From Antitrichia curtipendula (taxonomy: Eukaryota; Streptophyta; Bryopsida; Hypnales; Leucodontaceae), in assembly GCA_951230915.1 (NCBI GenBank), contig OX579638.1, forward strand, positions 29,654,696-29,718,695: DNA of 64,000 nucleotides. The letters are read 5' to 3'. This document shows, piece after piece, positions 57,376 to 64,000 of this stretch; the stretch's first letter is position 1, and each line of letters opens with the position of its first letter. The position numbers and the translations under genes were made by a program. Under the pieces are notes generated by a model that was given only the letters and a program-made list of their open reading frames with translations, made no database searches and was not told where the DNA came from.

Positions 57376-59712
57376 GCTGGCCGAGTGTAATTCATTTCTA
57401 ATCCTTGTTCAGAGAATTTTTTATTTATGTGGTTTGGCACTTTTGGACTTGTCAAGATAGGTGTCTTTCCTCTCAATCGGGCATTAGTCTACGGTGGCAG
57501 GTAGTTTAAGAGTGCTAACTTAATGTTCACATTTGTTTCAATTAGAGGACAAATAAATACCAGGGATGACATTCAAATGCTCAAAACGAGGTTTACTGTT
57601 CATTTAGAATGGAATTCTATTTTGTTGCACGTAAATAATGGGAGAAACATAGAAAAAAATCATAGAAGGCCAGATTGAAAACTTCTTAATGTCGGTCCTA
57701 GAATGTTCTATTTGGATGTTTATGTTAACATTTGATTCATTCTAATTGCACCCATTTTCATGAAAGTCGTTGGCATTGGGCAATGTTTTTATTACAAAAA
57801 TCCCAGAATCTCGCAATCCCTTAAAATAACTTATATTCTGTAGGGCTCAAATTTGAATTCAAATGAATTTTATCAATTATACGTAGAACAATTTCACCTT
57901 TGGGATTATTGTATTTTGATTCCATCCTTCCTTGCATGTAAGTGCACTTGACAATTTAGTATTTTGTTGAATTTTAAACCCTACCTACACTAGTATACTC
58001 AACTCAAAGTCTCAAACGTACAAACATTCAATAACTTACTAAGCCCGGATCAAATATACAAAGACCAAGACAAAAACCACCCTCTAAATGCTCCAGTTAA
58101 AGATAGTAAGATTAAAACTCTGAAATGGTTAATTATGAAATAAGTGAAAGACCTCCTAAACAACATATGTCATATGCATATCATTGATTCATATAAAACA
58201 TTGTTTCTTCTTTCCATTCATACATTACATAAAAAAAATGTAGCCCTATACATCTATACTTAAGAATGTTTTACCTTTTAAAGATATTGTTATGCCGTTT
58301 TTTGGTGTCTTCAATATGTTTTATAAAACTTTGAATTTAAATCATTAATCTATTTTTTTCCAATTCAAACTTCAAAGACTACATCTCGATCAAGTTTTGC
58401 ACTTGTAATGCCAACTAAAAAAATGAAGGACATGTTCCGTAGTTTCCGGTCCAACCTAGGTTTTGAAGTAAACCCTATAGGCCTATACTCTAAACCCTAA
58501 ATCCTAAACCCTCTTCACTGTTGCAATTTTAAGAGTATTTGATGTTCAAGTTTATGTAACTATAGCAAATAAGAGAGGAATGGTGTAAGTCTGTAAGATA
58601 AAGGAAAAAAAAGGACGAATGGATTCTAATGTTCCATGTAGTCTTCCACAGAAAGGGAAACTCTACAACAGTAACATATGGCATTTGCCTTTTATTTTTT
58701 TTCTCGAAATCGAAATGCAACATTGAGTACATGAACTTGACATTTTTGTGGTCTCTATATTTTTTTTATGGCTTCTAAATTACAATGCAACTAGCGGTGA
58801 ATTACTATAGTTTCTCTTATGGATTGTTTATTAATTGCTTATGTAGTACCATATGTTAGCCACTAAACTGACTAAAGTCCCAAGGCCTCTTTTCCATCCT
58901 AAATCTGAAATAAATTGCCATTTCTATAGCAAAAAATTAAAAAAAAAAAAATGAATGTGTTTAGGCCTTTAAGGTGCACATCTACTTGTAGTATGTAAAA
59001 TCTCATACTAGAGTACTAGACTAGGGTTCAATTGACCGGAAGAAATTTCACAAACTTTGCCTATGTAGAATTGTAGATTGCAAGATATTTACAATAAACT
59101 TCAACCTCTAAACGCCCAACGGCATCATTTAGTGCCAATTTGATGGCAGTTCAATCACTTCAATGAGATGGAAAGAATTTGGAAGCATTCATTTCATTTT
59201 TTTGGGACCTTCCATGTTGAGTTACAAAGTGTATCCAATTGATTTTGTAGTCTTTCCAATATTTGCCTCCACGTAATTTAGAGTTTAGTAAAAATAAAAA
59301 TAAAAAAATATGCTACTTTAGTGTATTTTGGGAAGTTGTTGCTCCTTACTCTAAATCTGAAATTTCTCCCCAAAATTGATATTTTCTGAGTTTGCGTCTA
59401 ACTATCAAACAAAAGTTCATTTTCTCTAGTTCCTATTTTATGTAAAATCCCACAACACAAACCTAAATTGAAATTTCATTATTGCGATTTGAACTTTGAA
59501 TGTGTTTTTAATGTCTACTACATTCAGTACATTCTAAATATATCATGAAATAGAAATTAAGTTTACACTATGATGGATTCTAATGTCATTGTCCTTGTGA
59601 TATATACACATGGTGAAAATTTGAAAATTTGAAAATTAATTTTCTATTTGATGTGATTTTGTCGAAACTTCGAATAAAAATCAATTTTCAAAAAAATAAA
59701 AATAAAAATTTT
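57376..59712. other. AT-rich region, no gene seen
   Basis: Only short frames. Contains an AAACCCTA-like cluster (58,470-58,515) and poly-A/T runs. Probably decayed intergenic or element sequence. Confidence 0.45.
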
Positions 59713-60030
59713 GAAGGGCCGTCCAGGACCTTCAGTAGGCCGTCGAGAGGATGGACAGGCCGTTCACGACCAGGGACAGGCCGTCGAGGAGATGGGTAGC
59801 CCGTCCTCTTGGATGGCCTTTCCATCCAAGAGACGGGTAGGCCGTCGAGGGGACGGAAAGGCCGTCCGTCGAACTTTCGAGCGGCGGTGTAATGATTTTC
59901 CGAACCTGTCGACAGCGCCCCGAACTCGATGACGGCGTTCCAACCCTGTGCCGGACCTCTGTGGACGGATCGGCCGTCCATTCCAGGGCCGTCCCACGCC
60001 CTGGACGGTCTAGATTCGGGGGGGACGGGC
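59713..60030. repeat. GC-rich array upstream of the RING-H2 locus
   Basis: Units such as GGCCGTCGAGGGGACGGAAA and GGCCGTCCAGGACC at about 20-30-bp spacing, preceded by TTTTGAAGGGCCG, which resembles the end at 57,375 read in complement (TTTTGAACGGCC). A TATA-like GGGGTATAAGTG (60,074-60,085) follows before the ATG at 60,291. Confidence 0.75.
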
Positions 60031-60290
60031 TGATTAGGTGTTAATTACCCTTCCTAACCGGGTCGGTAATTGGGGGGTATAAGTGAATTTTTTTTCACAG
60101 TTCACCTTGCTTCTTTTTTTGAGTTGCACTGTCCTAGCTTGAGAAAGCTTCGCATTGCAATTTGAGGGGAAGTGTTATACATTTGGCATTGTTTTGCCAC
60201 ATTTCAGTTGCCTTCACACAATAGAAGGCAAAGCAAATTGTCATTGTATTTGCATACAGTACCGTGTGTGTCATTGTGCAGGTATCAAGA

Positions 60291-62102
60291 ATGGACGCAG
60301 AAGATGTAGCAGGAGGTTCGAGACCTGGAAGTGAACCCCCAAGTAGAAAGAAGAGAGGAAACAGAGCAACTTTGGATTGAGGCACACTTAATGCCCAAGC
60401 GATTATGGCAAATCCTGGGTGGATGGAGGCAGATCTACCATGGACAAGAGTGACATGTCGGCGGTATGTAGATTGGGCCCACATCAACCGCCATTGGCCA
60501 CACGACCGGTACGAGGTGCACGTGAAATCTGGCATGGTAAATATTGACCAGTGCCAACATCCGCACTTCAAGAAGAGGCTGATTGAAGTCTCATTGGCAC
60601 TTTGGAGTTCAAGATCCAAGAAAGACGGGACACTTTCATTGTGCCAAATGGCATATGCGGAGGTTCTTCTTGGCAAGGATGTGGATTGGAGAACCTTTTT
60701 GGGCAGACATCGAAATGGTGAATTTCCGAATCGAACTCGCCACATTGCACCAAATCTTGCTATGCCATTGGCTGATGTCCAAAATGTGCAAATGAACGTG
60801 GTTCCACAAGCGAAGTGTCCAAGGACGGAGTTGATGGAGGTAGAAGTTGGTCAGAGCAGCGGTCCAGATGTCAACCAGTAAGATGTGATTGGTGGAGTGC
60901 AAGTTGACGGTGAAGAAGTAATTCGCTTGCACCAATTAGTACAAACACTGCAAGCAGAAAAAGAAGAAGCACTACGACAACATGCTGCAGAGTTGGAAGT
61001 TCAGAGTGCAAGGATGCGGGCCCTTGTAGATGAAAATGTTCGCCTCATAGAGCGTGAAAGGCGGTTCAACACAGACTTAGTTCCACCATTCGATGTTGTA
61101 GTGGAACGTGCTACATACGGTGCAAACGAAGACACACCAGGCCCGAGCAATACATTTGAGTTTGTGGTGTGATCACGATCCATTTTTCCAAGTGCAAAAA
61201 GTGACACGTTGGATATTATGCGTGCACGTGCTGAGCGAGTTGAAGCAGAGCTTGGAAGTACTCGCACAAGCATGGAAGAATTAACAAACGCCATGCGTGC
61301 TTTGGAACTTCGTGCCAACAACGCCGAGGCATAGATGGCGGTGTTGATTGCAGCTCGAACAGCCTTGGAGCAGACCATGACCGCATTGAATGCTCAAAAT
61401 ATGCGGTTGGTCCAAAATCCTCTGAAGGAGCAAATGCTGCTTCAAGTGTGCAACATGAAGTTGACATGCAGCTTAGCGCTAAACGACGCTGAGCAAATGC
61501 AGCGTGAAGTGAAGAGAGTGGCTATGGAATTCAATGATGGCGGTCAACGTTATTTTGGCTTGACCTCGTGGCCTCGGGTGGATTAAATGTTCACCAATGA
61601 TTTGCCAGTGTTTGTCGATAATTCAAGCATTGATTGGAATGCCCGTCTAGACTTGGAATTCTAATATAATATCGAGCGCCAACAGTATGGGCCATCCAAC
61701 CGCGATGGCATTACGCCACTAGTGTGGCCTTCCGTTCCAGATTTTATACAAGATGGAACATGTATAATGTGCCAAGAACTGTTTGGCCCCAAGGGTGGAT
61801 GGAATCTTGGTACATGTGGCCATCTATACCACCCCGTGTGTCTCATTCCACACATGGTCACTAGAAAGAGATGTGCGCAATGCAAGGCTCCATTTCATGC
61901 ACAACTGTACAAAATGTTTGGCCTTCAAGACCACATGCCTAGATTGCCTGCACATTACGAGCACAATGAAGAAAATTTACCGGGCCTCGGTAATAGAGTA
62001 CATTGGGGGTCCGACATGACATGGCTTTGGAAGTGGGGCCACAACAACCGACACCTTCCGGCAGGAACGGTCGCTGACATACATTGGCAGAGTGACGCCT
62101 AA
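60291..62102 (+). pseudogene. Coiled-coil RING-H2 protein, six nonsense codons, no frameshift
   Basis: One frame of 604 codons from the ATG at 60,291. Stops interrupt at 60,378 (TGA), 60,879 (TAA), 61,170 (TGA), 61,332 (TAG), 61,584 (TAA) and 61,662 (TAA). All are one transition from CAA, CAG, CGA or TGG. Residues about 40-160 form a domain shared with the next gene (RRYVDWAHINRHW...QCQHPHFKKR...GKDVDWRTF). About 205-430 is coiled coil in pieces. A canonical RING-H2 finger lies at C491-x2-C494-x14-C509-x-H511-x2-H514-x2-C517-x10-C528-x2-C531, followed by APFHAQLYKMFGLQ, which matches the finger flank of the transposon gene at 34.6 kb. A Trp-rich tail ends it. Presumably once a ubiquitin-ligase-like accessory protein of a transposon. 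The function is inferred from the finger only. Confidence 0.75.
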
Positions 62103-62180
62103 ATGACAGAGGTGATCAGGAGGGTGTTTGGAGACAGTGATCTAGGGCGTCGAATATATTTTGGTCAGATTGCTGGTGGA

Positions 62181-62490
62181 CAGGGTTGATAGGACGTCCG
62201 GACGTTCGGTGGACGTGGGCGCTGACCCCCAGACGTCTTTTGACATCCCTGGACGGGCCCTCTGAGCGGTCGGATCGTCCACGCGGTCGGGCCATCCGAT
62301 CGGTCGAATCATCCGCGCGGTCGGGAGGCTCGCGGACGGGCCCTCGGGCGGACAGGGCGTCGGGCTCGCGGACGCGATCGTGCGGACAGGACGTCCGCGC
62401 GATCCCATCGGCATGATCTGCCCGTCTGATTTTGGGCCGTCCGATTCACACGTACGCGTCCGCATTGCCTGGTCCACCTTCGGACGCCAT
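62181..62490. repeat. GC-rich array with hAT-like terminus
   Basis: Starts CAGGGTTGATAGGACGTCCGG, similar to the hAT left end CAAGGTTGTCTATCCGGACG at 31,793. Dense CGGTCGGATCGTCC, GCGCGGTCGGG and GGACGTCCGCG motifs follow. It separates the two related genes and lies 280 bp upstream of the second. Confidence 0.7.
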
Positions 62491-62770
62491 AATTAGCGCG
62501 GCGGACGGCTCATTCCTCACAATTGTTTCCCTTGCAAAGTGGGTGATCCAGTGCCTCTCAGTGGCTCTGCGCGCCCCTTTCGTTTTGGTGCGTGAACGAT
62601 TGTACTCGGATACTGAATTGCACCAAATTATTTTGGTGATTACTTGATTTTGAAGGCCTTGTTAACAACTTCACCTCGTTTCATTGGCAAGTGTCAAACA
62701 TTTTGTTCAGTTCTCCTAAAAATTCATGTGAACTTTGTCATCAAATCATTTCATTTTAATCAAGGTTATC

Positions 62771-63867
62771 ATGCCTTGCAATAGTAGTTCAAGGTCCAGT
62801 AACAAAGGCAAATCCTAGGACATGAACTGGAGAGATTGGGCAAATCCAATGTGTGTAGCTGAACCTGGATGGGAAGAAGAGCCAAGAAGGTTTGGGATTG
62901 CACAATGTGCAAAAAGTACGTCAAAATGACGCACCTCTCCAAAATGTGGTCACAAGAAAGAGCAGACAAGCAAGTTCGACGCTGGGAAGGACAAATTTCC
63001 ACGTGCGAGAGCCAACACTTTGTGCACCGATATGAGGACGTAACGCGGTGCGCTGAGCTGCTTGACTCCAAACCAAATGTTATGAATTATTTCAACATGG
63101 CCATGGTTTGGGCAGAGATTGTACTCCACAAAGATGTAGACTAGCGCACAATTTACGGGAAAAATGTTGACAATATGAAGCGCACTGACGCTGTTATTTA
63201 TATGAGTTGGACTCAATCGAGCGATTGTATGCGAATGTGGTCCAATCGAGGGCAGTTTGGATTTCCGCCGGTTGTATTGCCGGATGCTGAGGATGAATGG
63301 TCGGACGACAATGATGTAGAAGACAATCCAGTACCCGTAACATTTACAGTGGGACATGAGCGTCAAGAAGCTCGGGAAGACATCGAGTTCAATCAACAAA
63401 TGCAAAAAGCTATGCGTAGAAGCATGGAGGATTGGGGTCAACAATACGGGCATGACAAGTCCTACCAACATGATCGTACTGCATTTGGTTTACAAGATGG
63501 TCAAAGGGGCTTACACTACACTAACGACCCCCGAGGTACTTATTACAACCCAGAAAGAAGTCATGGAACCACACATGATTTTGGATCTAGCCAAGGAGGC
63601 TCCCAATACTATTCCGGATCTACTACGGGTGGTTCATATGAGCGTCACACAGGCTCTTGTCATGTCGAACCAAGGCAAGGAAGGTCTCAACATCGTAATG
63701 TAGTTCCTCCTCCAACTTTTGGAGGTCCTTACTATGAAAATCCCAATCAAAGAGCTTCGCGAAGCGACTATGGATGCACTTGGGGCGGAGGACCATATCT
63801 TGGCACTTATGGATCCGGTTCCACACCACCAAAACGTAGAGATGACATCCATTCAGATTCCGAGTAA
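62771..63867 (+). pseudogene. Paralogue of the 60.3-kb gene N-terminal domain with Gly/Tyr/Ser-rich tail
   Basis: An ATG at 62,771 opens a frame with TAG at 62,816. A frameshift near 62,880 leads into the frame of 62,869-63,867, which has one further TAG at 63,142. The domain CTMCKKYV...ISTCESQHFVHRYEDV...LHKDVD-stop-RT aligns with the domain at 60.4-60.7 kb. There the codon at the stop is TGG (DVDWRT), so this stop is a G-to-A change. A C-x2-C and later C-x3-H suggest a metal-binding knuckle. After an acidic stretch (EDEWSDDNDVED) comes a helical EQQMQK-like segment, then a low-complexity tail rich in G, Y, S, H and R ending RRDDIHSDSE. No coiled coil and no RING follow. Not identified beyond the paralogy. 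Confidence 0.6.
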
Positions 63868-64000
63868 AGTAGGTAGAGCTATTTAGTCGTTGTCTCACAA
63901 TCGAGTGGGCCTTGGAATCTTTTGCCATTGGATTATGGAGTGTGGCAATCATAGTACAAAATATCGGCATCTCGGCGAATAGCATTTACGTACTAAAATA
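63868..64000. other. Window end, no gene seen
   Basis: Non-coding sequence after the stop of the preceding gene. Confidence 0.4.

Noticed and set aside
60291..62102. Stop-codon reassignment or programmed readthrough to explain in-frame stops
   Set aside because: TAA, TAG and TGA all occur inside frames and also terminate intact genes here. Transitions from known Trp, Gln and Arg codons explain them.

Overview
The window looks like nuclear DNA of a land plant. The evidence is a class VIII-type myosin gene remnant (a plant class), CACTA termini with TATGACTACAAAA-type subterminal repeats, very long LTRs, hAT and DDE/D transposase genes, TTTAGGG-like tracts and GT-AG introns that join in phase. 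Nothing here fixes the species. A transposon-rich seed-free plant or gymnosperm is a guess. No tRNA, rRNA, CRISPR or ordinary intact host gene was found. Almost everything is transposon or decayed gene.

Layout. 0.9-1.2 kb: a 63-bp minisatellite. 2.7-6.6 kb: a multi-exon pseudogene with a ParB-like DGNHxxxAW motif and a degenerate beta-class DNA N4/N6-methyltransferase domain. 8.1-9.1 kb (minus): a myosin VIII motor fragment. 9.2-27.5 kb: a nest of one long-LTR family with no coding region, namely a likely solo LTR (9,179-14,091), a collapsed two-LTR element (15,462-22,182), pieces at 24.3-25.2 and 25.3-26.8 kb, and two CACTA ends (14.4-15.1 and 26.8-27.5 kb). An unidentified decayed gene lies at 23.0-24.3 kb. 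27.5-31.8 kb: AT-rich, no gene seen.

31.8-49.9 kb is a hAT element split at its third codon by a 14.39-kb DNA transposon (32,551-46,941) with 29-bp terminal inverted repeats and a TGGA target duplication. The inserted element carries two convergent and apparently intact genes: a coiled-coil protein with a RING-like finger (plus strand, four exons) and a DDE/D transposase (minus strand, three exons). The two genes contain the same 1.1-1.2-kb intron sequence, in the sense direction of each. 51.3-53.0 kb (minus): a protein-kinase-like pseudogene whose GC-rich upstream array is cut by a solo LTR (53,712-57,296, target duplication AGAGG). 60.3-63.9 kb: two related decayed genes, one ending in a coiled coil and RING-H2 finger. 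Each also follows a GC-rich array.

Two themes recur. First, many reading frames stay open for hundreds of codons and are broken mainly by nonsense codons that C-to-T or G-to-A transitions would explain (CAG/CAA to TAG/TAA, CGA to TGA, TGG to TAG/TGA), with few frameshifts. This suggests decay by cytosine methylation. Second, four TE genes (hAT, kinase, and the loci at 60.3 and 62.8 kb) each lie a few hundred bases downstream of a GC-rich array of small GACGG/CCGTC palindromes, in three cases with a TATA box between. All family assignments are from motif recognition by eye. No database search was run.
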